Assembly (NCBI RefSeq): GCF_018881655.1
Contig: NZ_JACVPX010000001.1
Span: 248,001 to 312,000 of the forward strand
Length of the DNA stretch: 64,000 bases
From: Polynucleobacter sp. Tro8-14-1
GTDB taxonomy: Bacteria > Pseudomonadota > Gammaproteobacteria > Burkholderiales > Burkholderiaceae
Direction of reading: 5' to 3'
Part shown: positions 1 to 9,692 of the stretch, in pieces
How positions within the stretch are numbered: position 1 is the first letter of the stretch
Layout of the letters: each line of letters begins with the position of its first letter
Translations under genes and position numbers: made by a program
The notes under the pieces: generated by a model
Told to the model about the DNA's origin: nothing
Databases searched by the model: none
What the model saw: only the letters and a program-made list of their open reading frames with translations

Positions 1-2
1 TT

Positions 3-962
3 AAGCCGCTTGCCAAGAAAACCATGCGCGAGGGTGTTTTGGCCGGAATTGGCGGCTTTGGGGCCCTTTTTGAGGTACCTAAGCGCTATAAGGAGCCAGT
101 ATTAGTATCCGGTACGGATGGTGTTGGTACTAAGCTAAGGCTGGCTTTTGAGTGGAATCGTCATGAAACCATTGGTCAAGACTTGGTAGCCATGAGTGTG
201 AATGACATCCTGGTTCAGGGTGCTGAGCCCCTTTTCTTCTTGGACTACTTTGCATGCGGCAAGTTGACTGTGGATACCGCAGCAACGGTTGTTGGTGGCA
301 TTGCCAAGGGTTGTGAATTATCTGGTTGCGCATTAATCGGTGGTGAGACCGCAGAAATGCCGGGCATGTACCCACCAGGCGAATATGACTTAGCCGGATT
401 TGCCGTGGGCGCAGTTGAAAAATCCAAAATCATTACTGGCGCAACGATTGTTCCGGGTGATGCGGTATTAGCAGTTGGCTCTAGTGGCGCACATTCAAAT
501 GGCTACTCATTGGTCCGTAAGATTATTGAGCGTGCTGGTGCAAAGCCTACTGATGATTTGGGCGGTCGTCCATTGGGTGATGTGGTGATGGCGCCAACAG
601 AAATTTACGTAAAGCCACTGCTCAAATTGATTTCTGAAATCAATGTAAAAGGAATGGCGCATATCACGGGTGGTGGTTTGGTTGATAACGTGCCACGCGT
701 GCTCCCAGAAAACACTCAAGCAGTTTTGCATCGCGATAGCTGGCAAATGCCAGACCTCTTCCGTTGGTTGCAAATGAAGGGTGGCGTTGCTGATGCAGAA
801 ATGGTGCGCGTATTTAACTGCGGCATCGGTATGGTTGTGATTGTTGCGCCTGATCAAGTGGATACAGCAATCAAATCATTAACTGCGCAAGGTCTCAAGG
901 CTTGGACAGTTGGTGAAGTGGTTGAGCGTCCAAAAGATGCGCCACAAACCATCGTTATCTAA
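3..962 (+). CDS. purM: Phosphoribosylformylglycinamidine cyclo-ligase (AIR synthetase), 5' end outside window
   Basis: Catalyses the fifth step of de novo purine synthesis: ATP-dependent ring closure of FGAM to aminoimidazole ribonucleotide, in the cytoplasm as a dimer. The reading frame is open from the left edge and the first visible in-frame ATG (base 24) is internal, because PurM proteins run to about 345-350 residues and 319 are visible here. Family signatures are GTDGVGTKL near the start of the visible part, [20 protein letters not shown] in the middle, and the Gly-rich [12 protein letters not shown] stretch. The gene is intact to its TAA. It converges with miaA, which ends 11 bp downstream on the other strand, and no strong terminator is visible between them. 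Identification is certain; only the start is missing. Confidence 0.96.
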   Translation, partial: KPLAKKTMREGVLAGIGGFGALFEVPKRYKEPVLVSGTDGVGTKLRLAFEWNRHETIGQDLVAMSVNDILVQGAEPLFFLDYFACGKLTVDTAATVVGGIAKGCELSGCALIGGETAEMPGMYPPGEYDLAGFAVGAVEKSKIITGATIVPGDAVLAVGSSGAHSNGYSLVRKIIERAGAKPTDDLGGRPLGDVVMAPTEIYVKPLLKLISEINVKGMAHITGGGLVDNVPRVLPENTQAVLHRDSWQMPDLFRWLQMKGGVADAEMVRVFNCGIGMVVIVAPDQVDTAIKSLTAQGLKAWTVGEVVERPKDAPQTIVI

Positions 963-973
963 ACGATCTACCT

Positions 974-1981
974 TTATTTTTGGATGAGATTGCTTTTGCA
1001 ATAATCTAGCGCCGCCTTCAACTCTTCGGGGTTGAAGGGGTCAAATGTGCTTCTTCCATCTATTGCACGCAGCCATGTAAGTTGACGCTTACCAAGTTGG
1101 CGCGTCGCTGCCAATGCTTTGTAACGCATTTCTTCAGCGTCAATTTCACCATTGAGAAACTCCCAGGCTTGGCGATAACCAACCGAACGTATCGCTGGAA
1201 GATTTGCATGCAATCTAGTATTGGTACGAAGAGTTTTGACTTCATCCATAAATCCAGCGGCAAGCATTTCATCAAAACGCTTTTCTAAGTTCAGATGCAA
1301 TCGCTTACGATCACTTGGTTCAAGTGAAATTAACTTAATCCATGGTGGAATCGCTGAACCTTCTCTGCCATCTTCACTGGGTGAGTCAGCCAGCAATAGA
1401 GACATGGGTTTGCAGGTAATTTCATAAACCTCTAGAGCACGTTGCACTCGTTGGGAATCGTTTGGCTTTAAGCGCGCTGCAGTTTTGGGATCAACCTTGG
1501 CAAGCTTGTCGTGCATTGCTGGCCAGCCAATGGCTTTACCCTCTTCATCCAAACGAGCACGAATTTCTGGATTTGCTGGAGGGAGCGAGGAGAGGCCATG
1601 CGCCCATGCCCGCCAATACAACATCGTTCCGCCAACCACCACTGGAATATTGCCTCGCGCACGAATCTCGGTGCAAAGTCGTTTTGCATCATTAGCAAAA
1701 CGTGCCGCTGAATACACTTCAGTCGGATCAATGATGTCAATCAGATGATGAATAACCGCAGCTTGCTCTGACTTAGTTGGTTTGGCGCTGCCAATATCTA
1801 AACCCCGATAGACTAAAGCGGAATCCATGCTGATAAGTTCAATCGTTAAGCCAATGGATTTCGCATGCTCAGCCAAAGACATGGCGAGATGGGTTTTGCC
1901 TGCGCCAGTAGGCCCAACAATACAAAGCGTTGAGACTTCATTTGGAGCATGCATAGGCTGAATGTAGGGTTCAGTTTGCAT
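974..1981 (-). CDS. miaA: tRNA dimethylallyltransferase
   Basis: Transfers a dimethylallyl group from DMAPP to N6 of A37 in tRNAs that read UNN codons, which improves decoding. The 335-residue length fits the family. The Walker A P-loop GPTGAGKT is at residues 23-30, followed by the substrate region DSALVYRGLDIGSAKPT, then GGTMLYWRA and the RSVGYRQ segment typical of MiaA. The annotated ATG gives an N-terminus about ten residues longer than many homologues; Met10 (base 1954) is an alternative start. The gene is monocistronic here: purM converges with it downstream, and the DedA gene diverges upstream with only 58 bp between starts, so both promoters must lie in that gap. Confidence 0.96.
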   Translation of the reverse strand: MQTEPYIQPMHAPNEVSTLCIVGPTGAGKTHLAMSLAEHAKSIGLTIELISMDSALVYRGLDIGSAKPTKSEQAAVIHHLIDIIDPTEVYSAARFANDAKRLCTEIRARGNIPVVVGGTMLYWRAWAHGLSSLPPANPEIRARLDEEGKAIGWPAMHDKLAKVDPKTAARLKPNDSQRVQRALEVYEITCKPMSLLLADSPSEDGREGSAIPPWIKLISLEPSDRKRLHLNLEKRFDEMLAAGFMDEVKTLRTNTRLHANLPAIRSVGYRQAWEFLNGEIDAEEMRYKALAATRQLGKRQLTWLRAIDGRSTFDPFNPEELKAALDYCKSNLIQK

Positions 1982-2039
1982 ACCTGATTATAAGAGCCTG
2001 TTAATATCCGCAACAACCCATAAGTTAAAGAGCGAGTTG

Positions 2040-2684
2040 ATGGATACCCTTTTGCAAATCAGTGATTTATTGCTGCATATTGATAAACATTTAGATGTGG
2101 TGATTCAGCAATACGGTCCTTGGGCCTATGGCCTCCTTTTTGCTATTGTTTTTGCAGAAACAGGCCTAGTGGTCGCACCTTTCTTACCAGGTGATTCGCT
2201 TCTGTTCATTGCAGGCGCCTATTGCGCTACCGAGCATTTCAATATCTGGACCTTGTGTATTGGTTTATTGATTGCTGCGGTCGCAGGCAATACCGTGAAC
2301 TACTTCATTGGCCGCTGGATTGGTAAGCGAGTATTCAGCAGTCAATCGCGCTGGATTGATCAAGGCGCTTTATTAAAAACCCACGCTTTTTATGAAAAGC
2401 ATGGTGGCAAAACAATCATCCTTGCCCGCTTCTTGCCAATTATTCGTACCTTTGCACCCTTTATTGCGGGTGTATCCGAGATGAACTTCTCACGCTTTCA
2501 GTTATTTAATATCGCTGGTGCGGCGTTGTGGGTCTTTGGTTTGGTCATAGCAGGATATTTCTTTGGCAATATCCCTGTCATTCGCCAGAATCTCAATGTG
2601 ATCGTCCTGGTAGGCGTGGGTGCAGCTGCTGTGCCGGTTTTATTTGCAGCAGCCTACAAAATTTTTCAGCGCAAGAAAAACTAA
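2040..2684 (+). CDS. DedA family integral membrane protein
   Basis: A 214-residue polytopic inner-membrane protein of the DedA/SNARE-associated (DUF2372, VTT domain) family. Members are linked to membrane-potential homeostasis and to lipid-carrier (undecaprenyl phosphate) flipping in several bacteria, but the substrate of this one cannot be told from sequence. Visible signatures are the FLPGDSLLFIAGAY segment around residue 50-65 and the RFLPIIRTFAPFIAGV motif with its paired Arg residues around 130-145. About five hydrophobic segments can be seen. The ATG at 2040 is chosen over an adjacent in-frame TTG at 2037. It diverges from miaA and converges with the SirB1-type gene. Confidence 0.9.
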   Translation: MDTLLQISDLLLHIDKHLDVVIQQYGPWAYGLLFAIVFAETGLVVAPFLPGDSLLFIAGAYCATEHFNIWTLCIGLLIAAVAGNTVNYFIGRWIGKRVFSSQSRWIDQGALLKTHAFYEKHGGKTIILARFLPIIRTFAPFIAGVSEMNFSRFQLFNIAGAALWVFGLVIAGYFFGNIPVIRQNLNVIVLVGVGAAAVPVLFAAAYKIFQRKKN

Positions 2685-2730
2685 CAGAAGTTTAAAAAAC
2701 CAAAGTGCTTACACTAACGCCCACTCGGCT

Positions 2731-3573
2731 TTAGTGCAGCTTGGTTTGACTTTCAAGTGTGGCAATGTGCTCGCGGATGTCGCCAGCATCCTCAGCTTCT
2801 GGAACTTCGCTGAGATAGCGATGCATATCCGCCAATGCGGGACGTAAGTACTCAAGTTGCGCAAAAATCAAACCCCTGTCCCGAATCTCTTCAATAGAGT
2901 CTGGTAACAGGATCACCAAACGCTCTTGAATGCCTAGTAAACGCTCCCAGCGCTCATGTTCTGAGTAAATCATTTTGAGGTTTCTCAGAAAGCGCGACAG
3001 AATCTCTCTTGAGCTAGAAGCACGTAGGAAGATATTGAGCGGCAGACTCAACTCACCCCGATAGCCTTTGGCGTCCAGGTAGGGATCAAGCATTTCTTGT
3101 AACTGAGTCTTTGATAACGATTCACCGGTCAAGGGATCCATGATGACTTCACCCTGTTGCAAAGAGATTCGCATCATGAAGTGATTCGGAAATGAAACAC
3201 CCCGAATTTTCAAGCCAATTTGATTGCCTAATTCCATCATCAAAATAGCTAATGAGATGGGGATCCCTCTGCGATTTTCAAGGATGTAATGCAAGTACGA
3301 ATTTTCAGGAGCATAGAAATCATTTGGGTTCGGACCAAAACCCAGCTCGGTATAAAAGAAATGCTTCAAAATTTGTAAGCGCTGAACGGGTGAGGTATCA
3401 GGCGTGATGCGAGTTTTGAGTTTGTTACCCATCTCATCAATTTGATCGAGAGCCCCTTGAACATCTAAATCAGGATAAGCGTGCTGTGCGACAGCGATTG
3501 CTGCCTCCGTTAAAGGAAGATGTTCGTCTTCAGCAACTAGGGAGGTGAAATAGTCGAGTTGTTGTGTTGGCAT
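2731..3573 (-). CDS. SirB1 family protein (transglutaminase-like fold, TPR C-terminus)
   Basis: A 280-residue cytoplasmic protein of the SirB1/YchA family (transglutaminase-like core plus tetratricopeptide-like C-terminal half). The core motifs are FGPNPNDFYAPENSYLHYIL, then RRGIPISLAILMMELG, then the SFPNHFMMR segment with its His and the DPLTGE segment. Its function is not established; homologues often sit near peptide-release or cell-envelope genes. The reading frame is open for another 40 codons upstream, but those overlap murJ and look non-coding, so the start is placed at the ATG giving MPTQQLDYF. That ATG lies 5 bp beyond the murJ stop codon, so the two genes are very likely co-transcribed. 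Confidence 0.87.
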   Translation of the reverse strand: MPTQQLDYFTSLVAEDEHLPLTEAAIAVAQHAYPDLDVQGALDQIDEMGNKLKTRITPDTSPVQRLQILKHFFYTELGFGPNPNDFYAPENSYLHYILENRRGIPISLAILMMELGNQIGLKIRGVSFPNHFMMRISLQQGEVIMDPLTGESLSKTQLQEMLDPYLDAKGYRGELSLPLNIFLRASSSREILSRFLRNLKMIYSEHERWERLLGIQERLVILLPDSIEEIRDRGLIFAQLEYLRPALADMHRYLSEVPEAEDAGDIREHIATLESQTKLH

Positions 3574-3578
3574 ACTGG

Positions 3579-5132
3579 CTATTTTGCATGACGCAAGAAT
3601 TTTTGCCAGCGAATTCCAACTAAACCTAGTGATGCGAAGTAAACAATGGCCGCAAGACCTAGCCATGCTCCCACCAAGCCAATACGTAGCCATGGCTCAG
3701 CTTGGAGGGCAATCCAATTGTGTGTGCCAGCAGCATAAAAAAGCACTGCTGCGAAGGGGATGAGGGCTAACAATAGCTGACCGAGGTACTTCAGCCAGCC
3801 TGAATTAGGTAGAGCTCCGCGTCGATGCAGGCCAACCCATAGCAGGGCGGCGTTTAGACAGGCGCCAGTACCAACTGAAAGGGCAAGGCCAGCATGCCCA
3901 AGCCAGGGAACAAATACTAGGTTGGCTAACTGGGTGGCTACTAAAACGAGTAATCCAATCTTGACGGGGGTGCGGATGTCTTGACGTGAATAAAATCCGG
4001 GTGCCAAAATTTTTACCAGAATTAAACCAATGAGGCCAACACCATAAGCCGCTAATGCACGTTGCGTCATCACGACATCAAGCGCACTGAATTTACCGTA
4101 GTGATACAAGACTGCTGCTAAAGGCTCGCCAAAAATAAAGAGTGCAATTGCGCAAGGCGCGGCCAGTAAGAATGTGAGTTGCAATCCCCAGATGAGTAAT
4201 TCGCCGGCATGTACCAAATCGTTTTTGGCGTTGGCCTTGCTGAGGCTTGGTAAAAGAACGGTTCCCAAGGCAACACCCAGTAGTGCAGTTGGAAATTCCA
4301 TTAAGCGATCTGCGTAGGATAGCCACGACACACTTCCCGCCTGCAGACGTGAAGCAATGTTGGTATTAATGATGAGGGAGATTTGTGCGACAGAAACAGC
4401 AAATACTGCCGGCCCCATTAATTTCATGACGCGCCGAGCTTCCGGATTGGTGACGGCTGATTTGATGGCGCCAGGCAATAAACCAATGCGAGGCAATAGG
4501 CCGAGGCGAGCAAGCGTTGGAACTTGAAGGGCAAGTTGCAGTATTCCACCAAGTAAAACACCAATACTTAAGGCATAAATTGGTTGCTCTAAGTGGGGTG
4601 CCAAAAAGATGGCGCTACCAATTAAGGCAAGATTGAGCAAGACAGGCGTAAATGCCGGGATTGCAAAGCGGTGATAGGTGTTCAAGATCCCCGCTGAGAG
4701 GGAGACCATAGAAATTAGCCCGATATAGGGGAACATGATTCGGGTCATAACGACGCTGGCGTCATAGGCTGGACCACCTTTAAACCCTGTGGCAATGACC
4801 AGAATGAGCACTGGGGCGCCAATGACTCCCAGTAGTACCGTAAGCAGCAAGGCCCAAAATAAGAGCGTGGCGACTGCATTTATGAGGATTTTGGCCTTAG
4901 TTTGATCTTCGTTTGTGGCAATTTCGCCCAAAATCGGCACAAAAGCTTGAGAAAAGGCCCCTTCGGCAAATAGCCGACGTAGCAAATTGGGTAGTCTAAA
5001 AGCCACATTAAAGGCATCTGTCCACTCGGAAGCCCCGAAACTACGGGCAATGAGGGTCTCCCGGAGCAGGCCCGTAATACGGGACAGCATAGTTAGGGAG
5101 CTGACCTTGGCAGCGGCAGAAAGCAGATTCAT
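3579..5132 (-). CDS. murJ: Lipid II flippase MurJ
   Basis: Flips lipid II across the inner membrane for peptidoglycan synthesis. It is 517 residues and strongly hydrophobic throughout, with about 14 membrane segments as in the MOP exporter superfamily. The N-terminus is diagnostic: SRITGLLRETLIARSFG, then TDAFNVAFRLPNLLRRLFAEGAFSQAFVP, which carries the conserved Arg and acidic residues of the central cavity. Neighbours agree with many betaproteobacteria: rpsT diverges from it with about 150 bp between starts, and the SirB1-type gene follows immediately. The gene is intact with no odd residues noted. Confidence 0.96.
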   Translation of the reverse strand: MNLLSAAAKVSSLTMLSRITGLLRETLIARSFGASEWTDAFNVAFRLPNLLRRLFAEGAFSQAFVPILGEIATNEDQTKAKILINAVATLLFWALLLTVLLGVIGAPVLILVIATGFKGGPAYDASVVMTRIMFPYIGLISMVSLSAGILNTYHRFAIPAFTPVLLNLALIGSAIFLAPHLEQPIYALSIGVLLGGILQLALQVPTLARLGLLPRIGLLPGAIKSAVTNPEARRVMKLMGPAVFAVSVAQISLIINTNIASRLQAGSVSWLSYADRLMEFPTALLGVALGTVLLPSLSKANAKNDLVHAGELLIWGLQLTFLLAAPCAIALFIFGEPLAAVLYHYGKFSALDVVMTQRALAAYGVGLIGLILVKILAPGFYSRQDIRTPVKIGLLVLVATQLANLVFVPWLGHAGLALSVGTGACLNAALLWVGLHRRGALPNSGWLKYLGQLLLALIPFAAVLFYAAGTHNWIALQAEPWLRIGLVGAWLGLAAIVYFASLGLVGIRWQKFLRHAK

Positions 5133-5283
5133 GAGGCGATTTTCACCTATTTATCGGTCGGCTGGGCTTTTTTGCCCCTTTAAGGTAAAATCTTGGGTTT
5201 TGGCGAGCTTGCTTATGATTCTGGCAAGTCCGCAAGATTTTTAACTAATCGCATTTTGCAATTTATAGAGGCAAGGTTTAAAG

Positions 5284-5550
5284 ATGGCCAATACAGCACA
5301 AGCGCGCAAGCGTGCACGCCAAGCAGTAAAACAAAACGAACATAACTCCAGTTTGCGTTCAAAGCTCCGCACTTCCATTAAGGCAGTTCGTAAAGCGATT
5401 GAAACTGGTGACAAAGCTTCTGCAGCGAAAGTTTTCGCGGCAACTCAAGCAACAATCGACAAGATTGCTGACAAAAAGATTGCTCACAAAAACACTGCAG
5501 CTCGTCAGAAGTCACGTTTGTCTGCAGCTATCAAGGCGATGGCAGCGTAA
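5284..5550 (+). CDS. rpsT: 30S ribosomal protein S20
   Basis: Binds the bottom of the 16S rRNA in the small subunit. It is 88 residues, very rich in Lys, Arg and Ala, and begins [20 protein letters not shown] as S20 proteins do; the C-terminal half carries [19 protein letters not shown] Shine-Dalgarno-like GAGGCAAGG lies upstream of the ATG. The gene is transcribed divergently from murJ and ends at a strong intrinsic terminator, so it is probably a single-gene unit. Confidence 0.97.
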   Translation: MANTAQARKRARQAVKQNEHNSSLRSKLRTSIKAVRKAIETGDKASAAKVFAATQATIDKIADKKIAHKNTAARQKSRLSAAIKAMAA

Positions 5551-5593
5551 TACAGTTTTAGTTTTAGGCTGGTCGAAGTAGTTTCGACCTAAG

Positions 5594-5625
5594 CCCGCTC
5601 CTCATCAGAGCGGGTTTTTGTTTTT
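5594..5625 (+). terminator. Intrinsic terminator after rpsT
   Basis: Inverted repeat CCCGCTC/GAGCGGG with a 7-nt loop, followed directly by a run of T broken by one G. It lies 44 bp after the rpsT stop and points rightward. The DUF3579 gene ends just beyond it on the other strand. Confidence 0.9.
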
Positions 5626-5938
5626 AAGGCTGGGCTGGGGTTGTTGGGTTGAACTCACACGCCTCTTCGATTGGTAGGCTATTGTCTTTGGCAAAGTTCA
5701 TGACAAAGTCTAGCGCTCGGGGATCTAGATCCCTCAGTCGAGTATCAATAACAACGCATTTCACTTTTGCAATAAGCACTGGTCTGACATAGGGCGAATA
5801 AGTGAAGCGAGGGTCCCCGGAATCACCGGGAGGGCGAAAAGTAGCCATCACCCCGCACAGACGCTCCGCCCAATCGCTGGGTCGAAATGGTTTGCCAGAA
5901 GTGGTAATGCCTTGAATGAAAAGCTTTTTGTGGTTCAA
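5624..5938 (-). CDS. DUF3579 family protein
   Basis: A 104-residue protein matching the betaproteobacterial DUF3579 family: it opens NHKKLFIQGITTSGK, continues FRPSDWAERLCGVM, and has a central VKCVVIDTRLRDLDPRALDF segment. No function is known to me. There is no ATG in frame before the upstream stop, so the start must be TTG at 5938 (or a less likely ATT further up). It diverges from argF, with about 120 bp between the two starts holding both promoters. Confidence 0.82.
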   Translation of the reverse strand: MNHKKLFIQGITTSGKPFRPSDWAERLCGVMATFRPPGDSGDPRFTYSPYVRPVLIAKVKCVVIDTRLRDLDPRALDFVMNFAKDNSLPIEEACEFNPTTPAQP

Positions 5939-6057
5939 GTTCGCGTAATGATGGTTGTAAGAAATAGTATTACTAAGTCCTCTAGCTTAACAGCCCAAGT
6001 TGGCCGTAAGATGGCTTTAGGGTCTATTTTCGTGCAGCCGAATGTTTGAAGAAAAAA

Positions 6058-7038
6058 ATGCAAGCCAAAACTTTAGTAGAAAGCTCAACTATGACATCGC
6101 TGGCAAAGCCTCAAGTGCCCGGTAAGGTAAAGCACTACCTGCAGTTTTCCGACCTGACTCGTCAAGAGTACGACTATTTACTCAAGCGTTCGGCGTGGCT
6201 TAAGGCCAAATTCAAGAGCTATGAAACTTGGCATCCACTGCATGACCGCACTTTGGCCATGATTTTTGAGAAGCACTCCACCCGTACTCGTCTGTCCTTC
6301 GAGGCGGGCATCCATCAGCTTGGTGGTCATGCGGTATACCTGAACACCAGAGATACCCAATTGGGTCGTGGCGAGCCTGTAGAGGATGCTGCTCAGGTGA
6401 TTTCAAGGATGACTGACATCATCATGATTCGCACCTTTGGCCAAGACATTATTGAGCGTTTTGCATCGAATTCACGGGTGCCGGTAATCAATGGCCTAAC
6501 AAACGAATTTCACCCTTGCCAAGTATTGGCCGATATCTTCACGTTTGTAGAGGCCCGTGGCCCGATTCAAGGAAAGACGGTAGCTTGGGTAGGTGATGCC
6601 AATAATATGGCCTATACCTGGATACAAGCGGCTGAATGTTTAGATTTTCAGTTGCGCTTCTCTGCGCCAGAGGGCTATCAGTTGGATGCAACACGTTTGT
6701 CGCCGAAATCCGCCAAGCATTTAACCATTTGCGCCGATCCTAAAGAAGCCTGCAACGGGGCTGACCTAGTGAGCACCGACGTCTGGACCAGCATGGGTTA
6801 TGAAGACGAAAATACTTTACGCATGAATGCTTTCCAGGACTGGATGGTGGATGAAGAGTTGATGGCATTAGCTAAGCCTAATGCGCTGTTTATGCACTGC
6901 TTGCCAGCGCACCGTGGTGAAGAGGTTTCAGCAGAAGTGATTGACGGACCACAAAGTATTGTTTGGGAAGAGGCGGAAAATCGTTTGCATGTCCAAAAGG
7001 CCCTAATGGAATATTTACTCTGTGGTCGTTTGGATTAA
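6058..7038 (+). CDS. argF: Ornithine carbamoyltransferase
   Basis: Makes citrulline from ornithine and carbamoyl phosphate in arginine synthesis. The carbamoyl-phosphate loop is STRTRLSFEAG, the HPCQ motif appears in FHPCQVLADI, and the ornithine-binding Cys motif is MHCLPAHRGEEV near the C-terminus, so all catalytic signatures are present. The start is uncertain. The frame opens at a TTG (6046), but ATG codons at 6058 and 6091 are more likely; conserved sequence begins only after 6115. No clear ribosome-binding site decides the question. argG follows 79 bp downstream in the same direction, giving consecutive steps of the pathway. Confidence 0.95.
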   Translation: MQAKTLVESSTMTSLAKPQVPGKVKHYLQFSDLTRQEYDYLLKRSAWLKAKFKSYETWHPLHDRTLAMIFEKHSTRTRLSFEAGIHQLGGHAVYLNTRDTQLGRGEPVEDAAQVISRMTDIIMIRTFGQDIIERFASNSRVPVINGLTNEFHPCQVLADIFTFVEARGPIQGKTVAWVGDANNMAYTWIQAAECLDFQLRFSAPEGYQLDATRLSPKSAKHLTICADPKEACNGADLVSTDVWTSMGYEDENTLRMNAFQDWMVDEELMALAKPNALFMHCLPAHRGEEVSAEVIDGPQSIVWEEAENRLHVQKALMEYLLCGRLD

Positions 7039-7117
7039 GTAATAAAACTTCAGCAATAAAATAATTAACAAATAACAAGCAATTCGTTTTCATTAATTTT
7101 GATTGAATAAGAAAAAC

Positions 7118-8350
7118 ATGTCCGATATTAAAAAAGCAGTCTTAGCGTATTCTGGCGGTCTAGATACCAGCGTGATCTTGAAGTGGCTTCAAGATACTTA
7201 TGGCTGCGAGATCGTGACCTTTACCGCTGACTTAGGTCAGGGCGAAGAGCTGGAGCCAGCACGCGCTAAGGCTTTGCAATTTGGCATCAAGCCTGAAAAC
7301 ATTTTTATTGATGACTTGCGCGAAGAGTTTGTTCGTGACTTTGTGTTCCCAATGTTCCGTGCGAATACGATTTACGAGGGTGAATATTTGTTGGGCACCT
7401 CTATTGCGCGCCCATTAATCGCTAAGCGCCAAATTGAAATTGCTCGCTTGACTGGCGCTGACTCTGTATCGCACGGCGCGACCGGCAAGGGAAATGACCA
7501 GGTTCGCTTTGAATTAGGTTACTACGCCCTTGAACCAGGAATCAAGGTAATCGCTCCTTGGCGTGAATGGGATCTTCTCTCACGTGAGAAGTTGATGGCT
7601 TACGCAGAAAAGCATGGCATTCCGGTTGAGATGAAGCATAAGCAAGGCGGTTCACCGTACTCAATGGATGCGAACCTCTTGCACATTAGCTATGAAGGCC
7701 GTCACCTCGAGAATCCAAACGCAGAGGCAGAAGAGTCTATGTGGCGTTGGACCGTTTCTCCTGAAAAGGCTCCAGATGCCCCAGAAATTATCGAGCTCGA
7801 ATTTAAGGCTGGCGACCCGGTAGCAATTGATGGAAAAGCCTATAAGCCACATGAGTTGTTGGCTGAATTAAATCGTCTTGGTGGTAAACATGGCATTGGT
7901 CGTCTCGACCTAGTAGAAAACCGCTTTGTTGGCATGAAGAGCCGTGGCTGTTACGAAACGCCTGGCGGCACCATTCTTCTAAAGGCTCATCGTGGTATCG
8001 AAAGCATCACCTTGGACCGTGAAGTAGCCCACTTAAAGGATGATTTGATGCCTCGCTATGCCAGTTTGATCTACAACGGTTTGTGGTGGGCGCCAGAGCG
8101 TCTCGCACTCCAAACCTTGATTGACCATACACAACTGGCTGTGAATGGCGTTGTGCGCCTCAAGCTCTACAAAGGTTCCGTCTCCGTGATTTCACGTGAT
8201 TCAGCAAATACTTTGTTTGATCAAAATATTGCAACCTTTGATGATGACGGTGGCGCATATAACCAAGCAGATGCTGGCGGCTTTATTAAGCTCAATGCAT
8301 TACGTATGCGTATTGCTGAAACAGCTAGACGTAAGCGCGCCAAGAAATAA
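7118..8350 (+). CDS. argG: Argininosuccinate synthase
   Basis: Condenses citrulline and aspartate with ATP, the step after ArgF. The protein is 410 residues from the ATG at 7118; an in-frame TTG five codons upstream is judged not to be the start. The N-terminal PP-loop AYSGGLDTS is at residues 9-17, followed by [15 protein letters not shown] in the citrulline/aspartate-binding region and the SPYSMDANL segment. Length and motifs are normal for the family. The intergenic gap after argF is AT-rich and could hold its own promoter or be read through. Confidence 0.97.
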   Translation: MSDIKKAVLAYSGGLDTSVILKWLQDTYGCEIVTFTADLGQGEELEPARAKALQFGIKPENIFIDDLREEFVRDFVFPMFRANTIYEGEYLLGTSIARPLIAKRQIEIARLTGADSVSHGATGKGNDQVRFELGYYALEPGIKVIAPWREWDLLSREKLMAYAEKHGIPVEMKHKQGGSPYSMDANLLHISYEGRHLENPNAEAEESMWRWTVSPEKAPDAPEIIELEFKAGDPVAIDGKAYKPHELLAELNRLGGKHGIGRLDLVENRFVGMKSRGCYETPGGTILLKAHRGIESITLDREVAHLKDDLMPRYASLIYNGLWWAPERLALQTLIDHTQLAVNGVVRLKLYKGSVSVISRDSANTLFDQNIATFDDDGGAYNQADAGGFIKLNALRMRIAETARRKRAKK

Positions 8351-8403
8351 AAAACAATAAAACAAGCAAACTATTAGAACCTAACAGAATAGAAAGAACC
8401 AAG

Positions 8404-8709
8404 ATGCAATTTGACCAAGTTTCCGTAGGCAAGAAGGCCAATGTATTTTTTGATGGCAAGTGTGTTTCTCATACTGTGACATTGCCTAATGGCGTTCGTA
8501 AGTCAGTTGGTGTGGTATTGCCAAGCACCTTGCGTTTTGACTTAAGTACTAAGGAGATTATGGAAGTAGTTGATGGCAATGCTTTTGTCAGCATCAATGG
8601 GGCCCCTGAGCAAGAGTTCAAGGCTGGTCAAAGCTGGGAAGTGGAAAAGGGCGGTTACTTCATTATTCGTGCTGAGCAACCAGTGCACTACGTTTGCCAT
8701 TTTGAATAA
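8404..8709 (+). CDS. ppnP: Pyrimidine/purine nucleoside phosphorylase (YaiE/DUF1255)
   Basis: A 101-residue cupin-like protein of the PpnP (YaiE) family, which splits several nucleosides with phosphate into base and ribose-1-phosphate. It shows the family core: NVFFDGKCVSHTV, then KSVGVVLPSTLRFDLST, EIMEVVDG and the terminal FIIRAEQPVHYVCHF. It starts at an ATG with AGAAAGAACC upstream as the only ribosome-binding candidate. It lies 53 bp after argG in the same direction and may be the last gene of that transcript, because a strong terminator follows it. Confidence 0.92.
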   Translation: MQFDQVSVGKKANVFFDGKCVSHTVTLPNGVRKSVGVVLPSTLRFDLSTKEIMEVVDGNAFVSINGAPEQEFKAGQSWEVEKGGYFIIRAEQPVHYVCHFE

Positions 8710-8732
8710 ATCAAAGGTGCCCACAAACAAAT

Positions 8733-8756
8733 CGCAGACCTCGGTCTGCGTTTTTT
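8733..8756 (+). terminator. Intrinsic terminator after ppnP
   Basis: Inverted repeat CGCAGAC/GTCTGCG with a 4-nt loop followed by six T residues, 24 bp past the ppnP stop. Confidence 0.92.
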
Positions 8757-8792
8757 ATTGGCCTAACATCAATGGATTTGAGTGATGTTGAA

Positions 8793-9257
8793 TTAATTTC
8801 TCGGCAAACCCGTAACAACCGTCCCTGGGACGATCACACGCTCAGAGAACCACTGCTTGTTCATTTCCAGTGCATAGCGCACAGCTGCTTTAGGGCAGTG
8901 ATTGTTGGTAGTTTCAGCCTGCATCTCTTCAATGTTCACAATCTTGCCATCATCTGCAATGAACGCAATCGAGAGCGGGATCTTGGTGTTGTTCATCCAG
9001 AAGCAGTGACCAGCTTTTTGTTCGAATATAAATAACATTCCAGAATTGGTTGGCATGCTGGCTCGGTTCATGAGACCAACTTCTCTAGCCTTCGGTGTAT
9101 CGGCAAGCTCAGCCTGAATACGGTAGATGCCCGTCTTTAATTCAATGTTGGGTAGACCGACGTTAACCTGGGCGAGCGTTAGGGTGGAGTAAAGAAAGAG
9201 CGCAGTAGAAAATACTTGGCGCAATAATTGTGAAGTGCTGGAGATTGATATAGACAT
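8793..9257 (-). CDS. DUF192 family exported protein
   Basis: A 154-residue DUF192 protein. The first ~30 residues form a signal peptide (hydrophobic FSTALFLYSTLTLAQ), so it is predicted to be periplasmic or secreted. The body has the family motifs TPKAREVGLMNRASMP, GMLFIFEQ, CFWMNNTKIPLSIAFI and VRYALEMNKQW. The function of DUF192 is unresolved. It is read in the same direction as the cold-shock gene upstream but is separated from it by a terminator, so it probably has its own promoter. Confidence 0.87.
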   Translation of the reverse strand: MSISISSTSQLLRQVFSTALFLYSTLTLAQVNVGLPNIELKTGIYRIQAELADTPKAREVGLMNRASMPTNSGMLFIFEQKAGHCFWMNNTKIPLSIAFIADDGKIVNIEEMQAETTNNHCPKAAVRYALEMNKQWFSERVIVPGTVVTGLPRN

Positions 9258-9290
9258 GCTGTGTATTTTAAGTCATACAAATTGCAGGCG

Positions 9291-9319
9291 AAAAAAAACC
9301 CAGGAACGAATCCTGGGTT
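9291..9319 (-). terminator. Intrinsic terminator after the cold-shock gene
   Basis: Read on the minus strand, AACCCAGGA/TCCTGGGTT with a 5-nt loop runs into a stretch of T (A run at 9291-9298 on the plus strand). It lies 22 bp past the cspA-type stop codon. Confidence 0.9.
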
Positions 9320-9341
9320 TTTAATAATGATCTAAGGACTA

Positions 9342-9545
9342 TTAAGCCGCTTGGATATTGGTAGCTTGCTTGCCTTTAGGACCTTGGGTAATGTCAAACG
9401 TTACCTTTTGGTTTTCCTTGAGGGTTTTGAACCCAGGCATAGTAATTGCGCTGAAATGCGCGAACAACTCTTCTTCACCATCATCAGGTTTGATAAAGCC
9501 AAAACCTTTTGCATCATTGAACCACTTAACAATTCCGGTCGCCAT
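9342..9545 (-). CDS. Cold-shock domain protein, CspA type
   Basis: A 67-residue single cold-shock domain (OB fold) that binds single-stranded RNA or DNA. The RNP1 motif is KGFGFI (residues 13-18) and the RNP2-like motif is LFAHFS, where many relatives have VFVHFS. The exact paralogue cannot be named. It is bounded downstream by a strong terminator. Upstream there is a 285-bp gap to the divergent clpS gene, long enough for the extended 5' leader usual for csp genes, though I see no clear cold box. Confidence 0.95.
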   Translation of the reverse strand: MATGIVKWFNDAKGFGFIKPDDGEEELFAHFSAITMPGFKTLKENQKVTFDITQGPKGKQATNIQAA

Positions 9546-9692
9546 GCGAACTCCATTACATAAACTTAAAACAACCGTGATGAGGGTAAATACTTTTTAA
9601 TCAGTCTCAATCCACAACACGCCTAAATAGAACCTCTCTTGAAGCCTACCCCCCGATTGTTTGCCCTTTTTCGAGGGGTGTCAAGGAGTTAT